This document shows positions 51,974-63,300 of a stretch of DNA of 64,000 bases, piece by piece; position 1 is the stretch's first letter, and each line of letters opens with the position of its first letter. The notes under the pieces are model-generated. The model was not told the origin of the DNA. It saw only the letters and a list, made by a program, of their open reading frames with translations, and did not search any database. This DNA is from Anthopleura xanthogrammica (Eukaryota > Cnidaria > Anthozoa > Actiniaria > Actiniidae): NCBI GenBank assembly GCA_964019055.1, contig OZ025207.1, forward strand, positions 23,814,617 to 23,878,616, in the 5' to 3' direction. The position numbers and the translations under genes are program-made.

Positions 51974-54900
51974 TTATGGACAGTAAAAAAACGGTCTGGA
52001 CAGGGCTTCAGAAAAGTCAAGCCCAATGCAGCTTGCGTGAAAAAATTGTCCGCATTTGTCACAACCCAGCCAGTCGTCGCCATCGTCCATTCTGCACTCT
52101 TTGCATAAATTGACATTTCGGCTTCCACTAAAAGATGAAAAGTACAATAGGTTTTTGGTCATATAACATACAGATATATCAAGTAACTAGCTAGTAATCG
52201 CTTACCTTAGGATATCATTATAACAGCATCCAAATAGATTACTCAAAATCTTCTGCCTTTCCATAATAAGGTTGAAGTTAGCAAAAAGGTCCTTTCCTTC
52301 GCTTAAACACTTGGAGAACTATATGAAAATATTGATAAGGAAACGTTTACGTAAACAAGTATCTTTAGTACCGTTCTTCAGTACAGTAGCTTATTTTAAG
52401 GATTCTTTGTCCGGGGGGGATTCTTCTGGGCTGTTTCATACAGGGATGCTCCGCCCAGACTCTCGACCCCTTAACCTTTTATATACCAAATTTCAGCAAA
52501 AAGTTACCCCTTAAATATACCTTTTTGCATGAAAAGGTACCCTTTCGTATACTTTTGAAGAAAATCTACCCCTTTTTATACCAAAACTCACAAATTTCCA
52601 CCCCTTTTCTATACCTGTGGCCTGAGAAAGGTACCCCTTTCGGGCGGAGCATCCCCGTATAGTCAATTATAGGGAGTACCCCCCCCCCCCGAGTTCTTTG
52701 TTTCGTTTATTAAAATATCAAAATCAGTAAAATAAAAAAGGAATTAACTTACTACACAAACAAGAACGCCACAGTTGAATCCATCTTGCTGTTTAAAATG
52801 CGCTGGCTCAATGCACTTCCAGTGAGTGCTTCCCCAGCCTGTCTTGATATCTGCCACTTTACTGTATCGTGCAAATTAATGTGCGTAATCGAATTATCGG
52901 ATTATCTACTTAAATATAACTTTACCTAATCTTATCGAGAAGTCTATAAAGAACTAGGCTAGAAGCAGCACTTATTTCTCTTGCCAAGTGGCTGCCTTTC
53001 ATTGGATCGATGTACAAGCGAGTTTTTTCTTTTCTGTCAAGAACCTACAACAAGCATAAAAATTACAAATTAAATCAGTGTGCAAACCTTTCTAATTCAC
53101 CTGCGAGAAAAGGCTGTTTTTCTCACCCTTACGCATGCGGCTGCGGAGGAGAAAGTAGCACTTTTTGTATTGCCGTTGTAATGAAGACTTAAGAAAAATA
53201 TGTTTGCATGGTCAACACGGAAAAATACTTACAAATAACGTCCAGTGCGACCCACTTGCGTTCATGGGAATGAGAATTTTCTCTACGGCATCGAATTTCT
53301 CTCCTTTCCACAGTCGTCGTGTGCTGGAGCCGTTTGCGACTACTTGACAGAGCGTTGTATCGGCAACAAAGATATTTGGATTGTTACAACGAATTTGCCA
53401 TAGTGTTGAGTCAATAATCTGTGTATTAATAGTGATCCAATGAATTACTTTACCCTGGTATACATCTTCCTATTTTATATCAAATTTACCTATAGACTTA
53501 GAACTACTTACAGTGTCAGCGAGCCATCCTTCCACGAAGCTGGGAGCATCTCTCTTTATTTCTTTCATTGCATTTCCGTTGAGTTCTCCAGGGTTTAAAG
53601 TGGTCCATAGATCTAATAATGTCACCTTGAATGGTCCAATCTGTAGCGCTGTATCATGGGCTCTCAATCCAATTTCTTTAGACTTAACTATGGATGCTGG
53701 ATCGCACTTTCCTCGTATTTTTGTGCCTTCCTCTGAGAGACTGTATAGATAAAATCGTTTATGGATAATTCAGACGATAAGACGTCTTGCGCCGTAATAG
53801 CAGCCCGTATAAAGTCCCCCAAATACAATTATTATTTATTAGTATTAGTATTAGTATTAGTATTAGTATTAGTATTAGTATTAGTATTAGTATTAGTATT
53901 AGTATTAGTATTAGTATTAGTATTAGTATTAGTATTAGTATTAGTATTAGTATTAGTATTAGTATTAGTATTAGTATTAGTATTAGTATTAGTATTAGTA
54001 TTAGTATTAGTATTAGTATTAGTATTAGTATTAGTATTAGTATTAGTATTAGTATTAGTATTAGTATTAGTATTAGTATTAGTATTAGTATTAGTATTAG
54101 TATTAGTATTAGTATTAGTATTAGTATTAGTATTAGTATTAGTATTAGTATTAGTATTAGTATTAGTATTAGTATTAGTATTAGTATTAGTATTACCTTG
54201 ATGGGGGAAAGGGCGACTTTTCATTTAGAACTTCAGTATCAGAGGCATCGGTTTGCTCACCATCCGTATCACAATTTATTGTATCAGGCACATGGCAAAT
54301 TGAATCGATCTGTGGGAGTAAAGTTAGGTTAATGGGACACCTGCATTGAATTTAAAAATTGCGCACATTTTTTTAGCGTATATTTTCATCTATATTGCAT
54401 GCTTGTGAGTCAATAACGACTTGCCTCTTCTGTTATGATGGAACCTGCTTCATCATCAGACGTCAAGTCAATAACAGTTGTAGAGTCTTTTGACTTCTTT
54501 GAATACTTCTTTCTGATCGGGAGCTTCTTATGGAATACCTTGTGGTAGTCGACGCTGGTTTCTTTCAAGCGTTTTTTTGATGGACTTTGACGTATTGGAA
54601 GACCATTCTGTGTCGGGCACTGCTCTCGGATGTTCGAAATGAGAGCGTCAACACTTTCTATTGTCTCTTGCAGTACTTTTCCATTATCCACAAGATAGGC
54701 TAGGCTTCTAAAATGGTCCAGCTTTTCTATTAGAACTCTTCTCAGCTTTAGATTGTTTGGTGGGCTGGAAGCCGGCTGGGTGGCTGGAGGGGCTGGGGAC
54801 TCAGTGGGTTGTTCGTCTTTACAATCATCACTTTCTTCACAAGGCGTGCAGTCTTGAAGTGAGCCGTTCGAAGTGTGTGGAGAGGTGCATATGATGTCCA

Positions 54901-57036
54901 CAAAATTTGTCGTATCAAGAGTGATGAAAACACTGTTCTTGTACGAATCCGGCAAGCTTGTGAAATTCCACTCGTCAAAAAAGGTGAAAACAGCATACAT
55001 GTGTTTGCAGGGGTAATGAGTTTTCTGCCAGCTTTCGCATTGGCAACTTGGTTGATCAAGATTTACCCCAAAAAATCTGTTGCTGTCACTACTACTTCGT
55101 ACAAGAAATTCTCCTTTCATAAGGTTGACGCATTTGACGTCATATTCGCGGTATTCACCGGAAGCAAACTTGCTTTTCAGACAGTGTTTAATAAACTGTG
55201 GTGGACGATTATGCAGATATTCAGGAACCATTGCATTATATCGCCTGTAGGAGCTACTGAGCCTGAGGTTTGTGTCGAGGTAGTGTTGATAAGAATCTGG
55301 AATGAAGGACTCGACTAGAGTAATGGCTATCCCATATATCGATTTATCTATTGATCGTGGTAGGTAGTTATATTTGAAGAGATGGTTTTGCCGTTCAATA
55401 CCATTGTTAGTGTTGACGATGTTCGTGGCTTGCTGCTTTCTAAAAGCATGAGACCATCGTTTAGAGCACTGGAGCCACACCTTGTCACAGTAATGTCGCA
55501 CGTTCTCATTCCTCAAATATATATGGGACTTTTTTAACGACTCTACGGCCTTGTCATACATCCCTTGATTTCTTGCATAGGCAATCTTCTGCATTAGTTC
55601 TAGAAATACCTTTTGGTCGTCATGACCAAGGCTATTCCTTGAAGCCTTTGACCATCTTTGCCAAGCCTGTATTCTGTGAAAGTCACAAATGTATACTGAG
55701 GCTTGAGGGAAGTGTTTTTCTATGGCACTCATTTCGGCAGTGGAAAAATCCACCATAAAATATTTCGGATCCCAAGTAGGATTCCACTGCCTTAATATGC
55801 CAAGTGCCTCTCCAATAGAAAGGGACTCCTCATCCTGGCACATAAATTCCGCTACTACTTTATATCCAACATTGGTATGGACACAAATAAAAAACAAAGG
55901 GATCGCATACTTTGTTGTTTTATAGGTAGCATCCATTAGTACCAGGTCTCCGCCGTACCTCACAAGTATATCCCTTTGCCATTCCTCTTGATGGATGAAA
56001 AGGAACTTTGTCTCCTCTTCATTACTCGTCTTGTCTCTTGTTCTTAGAAAGAACTTTGAAGAGGGTGAAGATTTCTCCCAATCACTCACTTTCTTCTTTA
56101 GAGATTCTTGGTCGTCAGCGGAGTATTTTGTAACGCTTATAGCTTTTGCAATATGGTTACGTAAGTCTTGCCTACTGGGATAATAGCGACGGTTAGATTT
56201 ATGTGGTTTTTGCTGAGCGTGACTGCCAAACAATTCTTTTTCCACAAACTGTTCGACACACCTCCTAATAATAGTGGGATTTGTGATGTTAGAAGCTACC
56301 AGTTCATGGATCTTTTCAATTACCCTCGTGTCTACAGAATGGCCAATCGTAGCTGATCTGCCTACAGGGTGCAGGGTGTGTGTGGGGGGGGGGGGGGGGG
56401 GGGGGGCTTCGCATTCGTTAAGTAATAATTTTTCGATATTCGATCCTTTGGAGCATAGCTCGCATTCCGTCTTTATGTTACAAAACATGTTATACAGTAT
56501 GATCACATTAGAAAGAAAAGAGCAATAGGAGGTAGTAAACTGATGGGCTTACCTTCTCGGTACCATGTATACAGTGCCTTGTGTCATTGTCAACAATGGA
56601 AAATGGGTATGAAAAAAAGACTATTGGGATGTTTCCTCTTTTATGTTCAAATACAGGCGATGCTGTTGATTGATAAATTTTATAATTTTCAATTTTAAAA
56701 ACACTGAATTAACAACTTTTTCACACAACGCTGTCTTCTCGCCTCATCAGCTGTGTAAAAAAATTCTATAGAAGAGTTATAGTTATAACTTATATTACTT
56801 ATTTTACCTGTACTCGAAAACCTCTTGTGACCTTTATCTTTGTCGTGAACATGTGAACGAACAAAACACGTGGAGTTTAAAGACATAAAACTCTCTAAAA
56901 AATTATCTTTTTCTTCATTAGTTCCTTCAATGAAGCCAAGGCAACAGTTTCCCTCCCTTCGAAATTCATGTAAATGATTTTGAAGAAAGTCAACCTCCTG
57001 ATTTTTAAGCTCCGAAGAGTGCGAAGACTGAGACAT
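51974..57036 (-). CDS. Transposase-SWIM-SIM-Ulp1 protease-PHD fusion (10 exons)
   Basis: Exons by splice signals: 57036-56808, 56662-56553, 56470-54425, 54309-54197, 53740-53512, 53418-53233, 53044-52926, 52861-52753, 52318-52206, 52127-51974. All phases agree and total 3,408 nt (1,135 residues). The large exon has a MULE-like core (LVLMDATYKTTKY, YFMVDFSTAE, YICDFH), a SWIM finger (CQCESWQKTHYPCKH) and a SUMO-interacting motif (VIDLTSDDE). Exons 5-9 form a Ulp1/C48 cysteine protease: catalytic His in GSHWTLF, Asp in YIDPM, Cys in GFNCGVLVC. The last exon is a PHD-like finger (CKEC, CDKC, FFHASC) ending right after FYCP, so the final Cys is missing. Exon 3 uses a GC donor and contains a poly-C (proline) run. 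Nuclear action is inferred. Confidence 0.8.
52413..52690. mobile_element. Poly-G/poly-C ended MITE in an intron of the transposase gene
   Basis: Same family as 20623-20933 (inverted ACAGGGATGCTCCGCC / GGCGGAGCATCCCCGT blocks). The 8-bp repeat TTCTTTGT flanks it (52403-52410, 52694-52701). It lies within the intron between exons 8 and 9. Confidence 0.75.
53838..54195. repeat. (TTAGTA)n hexanucleotide microsatellite, ~60 units
   Basis: About 358 bp of virtually perfect hexamer, reading AATACT on the minus strand. It fills the intron between exons 4 and 5 of the transposase gene and starts directly at the 5' splice site (GTAATAC). It gives meaningless dipeptide frames on both strands. Confidence 0.97.
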
Positions 57037-57089
57037 TTTATCTTTAAAATCAGTTGTGCCAGCAAATATGGATTTCGCAAATCAATTTA

Positions 57090-57316
57090 CAGCCATTCTG
57101 AGGCAGACGCGCACTCTTGCGAATTTTTCTCTCGCGACAAGTTGGTTTTTGGTGGACGTCAATCAAAATCGTTGCCATAGCACTGTCGCAAAACACAAAG
57201 CTACAAAGGCATATGCGTATGGAATTTTATGGAAACGCTTTGATTGACGTCCCCCAAACCCTACTTTGTCGCGACAGAAAACATCGCAACAGTGCGCGTG
57301 TGTCTGAGAATGACTG
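57090..57316. mobile_element. 227-bp palindromic MITE, TA-flanked
   Basis: Arms start CAGCCATTCTGAGGCAGACG and end GTCTGAGAATGACTG; TA lies on both sides (57088-57089, 57317-57318). It lies just upstream of the transposase start codon, inside the MULE element. Confidence 0.75.
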
Positions 57317-57880
57317 TATAAGTTAGTTATACATTTTACCAGGCATGAACCCTTCACGTAGTGACACATTTTGAAAATTTTCAAGATAGACTATAGTGTA
57401 CAAAGCATAGAGATAAATACGAACCAAACTTGAATTTAATTTTTACATAAAATGTGATTAAATTGGTTGGAGTACCATAAAGGAAAAAGTGTTTTCAATC
57501 GTCTGCATCTTGTGTGATTGACAGTTTGGACCTTGCACACAACTGGGTTCTTATAGGGGAAAAAACTTGAGCTTCATTTAGATTTTATAAGTGTCTAATC
57601 AAATTGTACAGAAATATATGAGTATTTCATAAGATTGAAGGTTTAATTTTTTGAAGATAGAAAAGAGAAAACAAAGCGACATGACAACATTCCTTCGGAT
57701 CGAAAATCCTGATTACTGGATTTGGTGCATAAAATCATCTGGAAAATGAAGGCGAGCGTGACGAGCGTGACCACTATATCATCTATTGCATTACGTATAT
57801 AATTAGATTACACAACCGCTGACACGATAAAATTTGATCGCGGAAGGGTGTCATACATCGCCAGGGATAAATTGACTACC

Positions 57881-59176
57881 GGTTTACACAGCTGTCGCGT
57901 CGAACCTGTATTGCAGCAGGCGTTCCTGGTTTGGGATGAGGAGGATTGGGTTACAGCACAGGAAGCCCAGCTCTTTTTTGGGATTTATAAATGTCGTTAT
58001 AGTGACCTGCAAAGTTAAGGAAAAAATGATCCCTCTCTATCTTATCCTGGGCACTGGTCTCTGTTTAGATTTGTATATACTACGCCGAGAAATGGTGAAT
58101 GAATCGAGGGAGGAAGAGAAAAAGGGAAGGGAGAAGAGGGAAGGTAGGGTGGAAAGGAGAGTGAAAAAAGGAAGAAAGAGAGATAGACAGGAAGTAAAAA
58201 AACAAAGAGGTCTTCCCTTGAATTACAAAGCCTTTAGATCACTGAATTTCATACACCAGGGAAAAGTTCAGTCGGTTTTATTCAAATCAATGATAAGGTC
58301 AGACAACCTTTCAATATGCTGCTGCAACAGACTGGAATAGTTTTCATAAATATATTAGAGATATAACCTCTCTACGGAGGTCTAAGGCGGCTGAGTTGAA
58401 TTATTATTTTAGGGATTTAGATATCAAATCGCACCGTTGCTCACTTTAAGTTACTACAACTAATATATTTGGCCTTAGTTAACTAATTTCTATTGGATTT
58501 TTACCTATTAGTTTTTTCAAGTACTATTGAGTTTCATATATATTTAGTTTTTTATGATATGTATATACAGATATAGTATTATTGACATTAAATTTTTCAG
58601 TCCTTTTTAATTCTTATATTTCTAAACCATTTTCCAATTACTTTACTAAATTTGGAAAATTATTTAATACAAATTATTACAATATATCAGGTTCCTAATA
58701 TAAAGAATTCTTGCTAAATACCTTTCATGATTTATAACAGTCTGAGAGAAAAAATGTGTCTAGAAAAGAAACTTGAAAATAGAAATGTGGGTTTAGTATG
58801 GGGCATTTTTTAGCACTGCTGTTTACGAACTTAGTAACCTGTTATAACAAAGTTCATGTCTTTCATGTGAGAGTTAGTCTTTACAGTTACAGTGCAGACA
58901 CTCGAACCATGAACACTTCAAGGTTTTTTTGACATTTTTTTAATAACTATCCAATCAGCGCTCTCCGTAAAAACAAAGGAATCAACAAAAAAAAAATTAG
59001 GCGCCATCCAATCACAACACACGAAGGAAAATCTTTAGAAGTTTATTTTTAACTTCCTCATGTGAACTTATGAAATCACATAAATTATGCCGAATATTAC
59101 TTTTGGTTATCAAAACAATTAACAATATAGAAAAAGAATGCTTTTACAGTATCAATGTTCAAATATACATGGCTAA
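57881..59176. other. Displaced upstream region of F and 3' flank of G
   Basis: 57900-57985 retains the TRIM upstream motif (CAGGCGTTCCTGG, GAGGATTGGG) cut off from F by the MULE. 58000-58385 is the inverted counterpart of 47228-47600. From 58590 on the sequence aligns with the F flank. The plus-strand frame 57936-58340 is a low-complexity artefact. Confidence 0.55.
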
Positions 59177-59447
59177 GGGACTGGTCAGAAAGTAAAATAG
59201 GGGGGGGGGGGGGGGGTGCTTAGGGGGGGCTTCCAAAACTAGAATTGAGTTAACATTTTCGTTTGCTGGCCCATTATTAATTGTGGTTGAAAAAGTGATG
59301 ACCCACCCTCAGTTTTGAAGCAAAATTGCATATGTTAGATGGTCCATTTTATAGATAGCCCACCCCTTTCAAGGAGCTCAAAATTATGTGGCCCACCCCC
59401 GGTTTTTGCCTACCCACCAACCTCCCATTTACTTTATAATCAGTCCC
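59177..59447. mobile_element. PIF/Harbinger-like MITE, sister of 48219-48493
   Basis: Ends GGGACTGGTCAGAAAGTAAA and near-complement, TAA on both sides, internal G run. It was carried along by duplication of the F/G flank. Confidence 0.75.
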
Positions 59448-60395
59448 TAACTTAATTAACTCACTGAATCCACTGTCAGCCAATCACAGCAAAGCATTTT
59501 TAAGGATAATCAAGGGATTTGCGTTGGAAACATTTGGACTACAGGTTAATATGCTACAAGCAAAACTAATTCGAGAAGCGGTAAAGTCTCTCACTTCATC
59601 AACTGTTCTTGATAATGATGATAACAACATGTCATATATCCAGTACGTAAAGCTATCTTAGCATTTCATGCTTTAAAGGGAATATATATAGTATACTTGC
59701 AAGCACATCTTTCATTTACAATCATATATCTTTTTACGCTGGCGACAGAACCTAACTACAGTTTTCTCGCCCACTTGAGATTCATGCAATTGAGATTTTC
59801 TTCTGCAACAAATTTCATGTGAAAATATTTTCACGAGGATCACCATCATCGTCATTTAACAATTATTCACCAAAGGTGAAGTGAACATCGCAGGGGTGGA
59901 TCCAGGATATTTAAAAGGAAGGTGACTGTTAAATACAGGGTAACTCGTGCCCATACCAAGGGAAACACATAAAAGGCAGGAAAATAGTGAAAAAATTGCG
60001 TTTGAATTTGACAGAAATTTTAAAAATTTGAGAGCTTCGAGTAAATCGAGTTAAAGCTTATCCAAATAACTTTTTTTCAGTTATGAACTCAAATTAGTGC
60101 AAAAAAGGGTGTGACTAGTCACCACCTCACCACCCCTGGATCTGCCCCTGCATCAGTGAATATTTACCGAGACATATTTTAGTATATTTTTACACTTGAA
60201 TATCATATCAGAGATATGAAAATTCCTGATAAGAATGCTTTATAGTATTACTTCCGCTTTAGTACATTGGCAAACCTCATATTCACCGAGGCACACGCAG
60301 TGAATATCGTCTTATAATTACTGGTTGCTCAAACAAGCAGAAACTTAATATCCAAGTCTAAAATTATATACTAATTAAAAATATCTAAATTATTT
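59448..60395. other. 3' flank of copy G
   Basis: Noncoding, homologous to 48494-49435, with small indels. No gene. Confidence 0.6.
59891..60150. mobile_element. 260-bp MITE, sister of 48933-49204
   Basis: Ends CAGGGGTGGATCCAG and CTGGATCTGCCCCTG, flanked by CATCG and CATCA as in the F flank. Confidence 0.75.
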
Positions 60396-62477
60396 CTACT
60401 TTACAAACCACACACCAGAATTACGATAAGAAGTAGTAACCAATATCTGACCATCATTCAACACAGTTATATATCCAAGATTCTTGATTTCATCGCATGT
60501 CTTGCCTACAAAACGACCATCCAAGGTGAATTTCTGAACACGATTATTACCAGTGTCACAAACCAACAGATGTTGGTTATTATCAATAGCCAGGCCCAAT
60601 GGTAAATCCAGCTGACCATCAGCAGTGCCGTATCCACCAATCTTCGATATTCTAGTCGTTACGTTACCTTTTTTCTCAAAAACATGAATAACGTGATTAT
60701 AATGATCACTGACGTAAAACAGTCCATCATGTGTTATAACATAAAGTGGATCAAATATGTCCTGTGTTGTTAAACCAAACTGATATTGATAGTCACCGTC
60801 TTTCGTGAAGACTTGAACAAGATGACTATCACGATCACACACAATGATGTTATCATTGTCATCAACGTGTACTGCACATGGATTAAAAAACTCTTCATCT
60901 ATGCTACCATGGTTACCGAAAGTTTTGATCAATTTCCCTGTTATAGTGTTCGCTATACATATTCTATGATTATCACCGTCTGCCATGACTAAATCTGCAC
61001 CATTCAAAGCTATACCTTGAGGACAAAACCATTCTATAGGCTGTGGTCTTCGTACACAATTATAGCATGTTAAGCGATCTCCATCAGTGTTGAATACAAG
61101 GACACAGGAAGAAATAGATGACTTCGGATTGGTAATAGCGATTCTGCTTTTGTCTCTGTTTACTGCTATACCCGTAATAAAAAAACGTGATTTAGTATCC
61201 ACGCCTTTCATGTTAAACTGTCCCATTATTCTCATTTCCTGTGGCTTGACATTCATCACTAGTGGACTGTTAGATACATGATTCCCATTCACTTGAACCT
61301 CTGCTGTCAGTTGACCAGCTACTTTAGCCACGAATTGAACTGCTGTTCTCCCATCAGTCCTCACATCTTCAGGGCTGATTTGAAGGTCTACAGCTTCTAA
61401 TTCTGGCTCGTCCTCCGCCAGAATAGTGCTCATCGTATGGTCTGTTTCGGTACCTTTCGTTTGTATTTCTCCAAGGCCTGTATTCACTTGTTGCTCCAGC
61501 TCTTGGTTAGGAATAAAGGCAATTCCTAAGGATAGTGGAATTGGGTTGAAGATGAATTTCTCCGAGGATTGTGTCTCTTGAATGTTGAACATTTTACCTG
61601 CGAGTCCTCTTTCCATCACATTCTTGATGTGTTCCTTGACGGCTGGAATATGATGAATGATATTCAAGTTTGTTGTGGCTGTGTCCAACTTCTCGTCGAT
61701 TTGTTTCAGTAGTTCTCTTTCCTTTTCTTGTAGTATTTGGATCATTTTCTTGGTTTTGTCTTTCACTTCTTCTTTGGCCTTTTCTCCTTGTTGTTTGATT
61801 TTCCTAGCAATCTGTTCTTGTTGTTGCTTTTGCTTGTCATCTAATCTCAACTGCTCCAGTACCTGCAGATGCTGTAACAATACAGCTTTCTTGATTGAAA
61901 CAAACTTCTCTAATGACATTGTCTTATGATCCTTGTGATCGTGTATTAAGCATGTTCTGCAAATCATTACATCACAATCTTCACAGAAAAACTCTAGCCT
62001 GTGATGAGGGTGACTTGTACAAGGATTTTCTCTTGTTATTATGAACTCCATATCTTCTTTCTTCAAATCAGCCAGACGAACGATCTTGTGATCTTTGATA
62101 AACTCTGAATGGTTCTTCTCGCATTCCTCACACATCGAGCGATCACAATCAAAACAATACCAAGATGCTGGTGAATGACTCTCGGAAACAGAACAAACCT
62201 TTTCTCCTTCTACCAACGCCAGCCCCTTCAAGATTCTTAAATGTAGTAGACTTGGCTGTAGATCTTCGACGCTGCTTTGTTCTGGTAGAGAAGTGGAAGT
62301 TTGTGATTTGCATCGAGGACACTTGAAGACGTTGACTTCGTCGATCAGTTCGGCGTGTCTTTTGATGCAAGGCTTACAAAATGTGTGGAAACATGGTAAG
62401 ATCTTGGGTTCAATAAGTTTATCATTACACAAGGAACACTGAACGTCCTTTTTAAGCTCGACAAGGAAAGACTCCAT
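60396..62477 (-). CDS. TRIM-NHL protein, copy G (A/F mosaic)
   Basis: An intronless 693-residue frame from the conserved ATG. All domains are present; the filamin repeat has the same ~28-residue deletion as F. From about 62010 to the stop (B-box 2 through NHL) it is nearly identical to F. Its first ~150 residues and upstream flank instead resemble copy A (CNDKLIEPKIL, EECEKNHSEF, KKEDMEFI). A two-residue TS insertion follows the RING (SQTSTSLPE). It looks functional as a RING E3 ligase; the junction points to gene conversion or unequal crossing over. Confidence 0.95.
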   Translation of the reverse strand: MESFLVELKKDVQCSLCNDKLIEPKILPCFHTFCKPCIKRHAELIDEVNVFKCPRCKSQTSTSLPEQSSVEDLQPSLLHLRILKGLALVEGEKVCSVSESHSPASWYCFDCDRSMCEECEKNHSEFIKDHKIVRLADLKKEDMEFIITRENPCTSHPHHRLEFFCEDCDVMICRTCLIHDHKDHKTMSLEKFVSIKKAVLLQHLQVLEQLRLDDKQKQQQEQIARKIKQQGEKAKEEVKDKTKKMIQILQEKERELLKQIDEKLDTATTNLNIIHHIPAVKEHIKNVMERGLAGKMFNIQETQSSEKFIFNPIPLSLGIAFIPNQELEQQVNTGLGEIQTKGTETDHTMSTILAEDEPELEAVDLQISPEDVRTDGRTAVQFVAKVAGQLTAEVQVNGNHVSNSPLVMNVKPQEMRIMGQFNMKGVDTKSRFFITGIAVNRDKSRIAITNPKSSISSCVLVFNTDGDRLTCYNCVRRPQPIEWFCPQGIALNGADLVMADGDNHRICIANTITGKLIKTFGNHGSIDEEFFNPCAVHVDDNDNIIVCDRDSHLVQVFTKDGDYQYQFGLTTQDIFDPLYVITHDGLFYVSDHYNHVIHVFEKKGNVTTRISKIGGYGTADGQLDLPLGLAIDNNQHLLVCDTGNNRVQKFTLDGRFVGKTCDEIKNLGYITVLNDGQILVTTSYRNSGVWFVK

Positions 62478-62528
62478 GATTTCTAGAGGGATAGAATTGT
62501 CTGAAGACTCGTGTCTCGACTGTCGAGC

Positions 62529-62539
62529 CTATATATTTA
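62529..62539 (-). promoter_or_regulatory. TATA-like box upstream of TRIM copy G
   Basis: Minus-strand TAAATATATAGG 52-62 bp before the ATG, matching that of C. Confidence 0.4.
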
Positions 62540-63093
62540 GAGCAGGCGTTCCTGGTTGTACATGGGGAGGATTGGGGCGAAGCATAGGCAGCCCAAGCTG
62601 TGTTTTTACGATGGCCGAGAAGGGCCACTTGGGGTTTAGTTTCTTTTTTCTGTCGTTCAACCATTTTGTTGACATTTGGCAGCATTCCGTATTCAACGTT
62701 TTTTAAAATGGCTGTATATTTTCACTGAACTACGACAGTTTTAGAAGGTTTTTATAATTTGTATCTTACCTGTCAAGTAGTTTGTTGGAATTTCGCGCGT
62801 GACCTGAAATTGTCCCAGGCAGCTTGTGACGCAAAGAAAGGACAGATAAAATGATGCTTCAAAGATGGTAGCAAAATATTGGATAAAATATATATAAGTC
62901 TTGGAATCATGCCCTGTTGCGCAATACCAAATTGAACTTAATCATTCGAATTCTGATGAATGGATGAATGGATGAATGAACGAATGAAAGAATGAATGAA
63001 TAGGAAAGTGATTGAGAAGAAGATAACGCTATAATAACCTGGTTCATTAGAAAAGCAAAAGAGACTAATGTAACAATAATTTTCACAATACAA
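62540..63093. other. Shortened type I upstream flank of copy G
   Basis: Aligns with A up to ~62660, then jumps to the equivalent of A ~3655, so about 2 kb including the TTAA-element site is absent. A GAATGGATGAATG minisatellite is at 62955-63002. No gene. Confidence 0.6.
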
Positions 63094-63300
63094 GTTCGAG
63101 TCCCGCCAAGCTCGGTGTTGTATGTGAGTAGAGTTTCTAGTTTGTTCTCTCCTGTTCTTCGAGGATTTTTCTCCAGGTTCTCCTGTTTTCCTCCCTCCGT
63201 AAAAATCAACTCCTAAGTTCCAATTGGAATAACAGTGGACGAATAACTACTTCTGTAGAAGAGCCACTGCTAAATCATATTAGTTTATTTTATTTATTTT
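63094..63300 (+). mobile_element. 5'-truncated tRNA-derived SINE
   Basis: Begins inside the B box (GTTCGAGTCCCGCC) and continues through the body to a TTTATTT tail, matching 4590-4785. The tRNA-like head is deleted. Confidence 0.75.

Larger units (their letters stand above)
51576..57880 (-). mobile_element. MULE-type DNA transposon with 86-bp perfect TIRs
   Basis: The TIR starting GGTAGTCAATTTATCCCTGG spans 51576-51661 and, inverted, 57795-57880, with no mismatch seen over 86 bp. Partial similarity continues ~30 bp inward. GGTTTAC occurs on both sides (51563-51569, 57881-57887), a likely target duplication offset by six bases on the left. One ten-exon minus-strand gene fills the interior. 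Two MITEs sit inside it, one in an intron and one upstream of the gene. Long TIRs plus a MULE-like transposase fit the Mutator superfamily. Confidence 0.85.

Noticed and set aside
53761..54332. Long frames of repeating Leu-Val, Ile-Ser or Asn-Thr dipeptides
   Set aside because: They are translations of the TTAGTA hexanucleotide microsatellite in an intron.
57936..58340. 134-residue Lys/Arg/Glu-rich plus-strand frame
   Set aside because: Its counterpart at 47264-47578 lies in an inverted, diverged purine-rich repeat with indels; similarity is at the DNA level.
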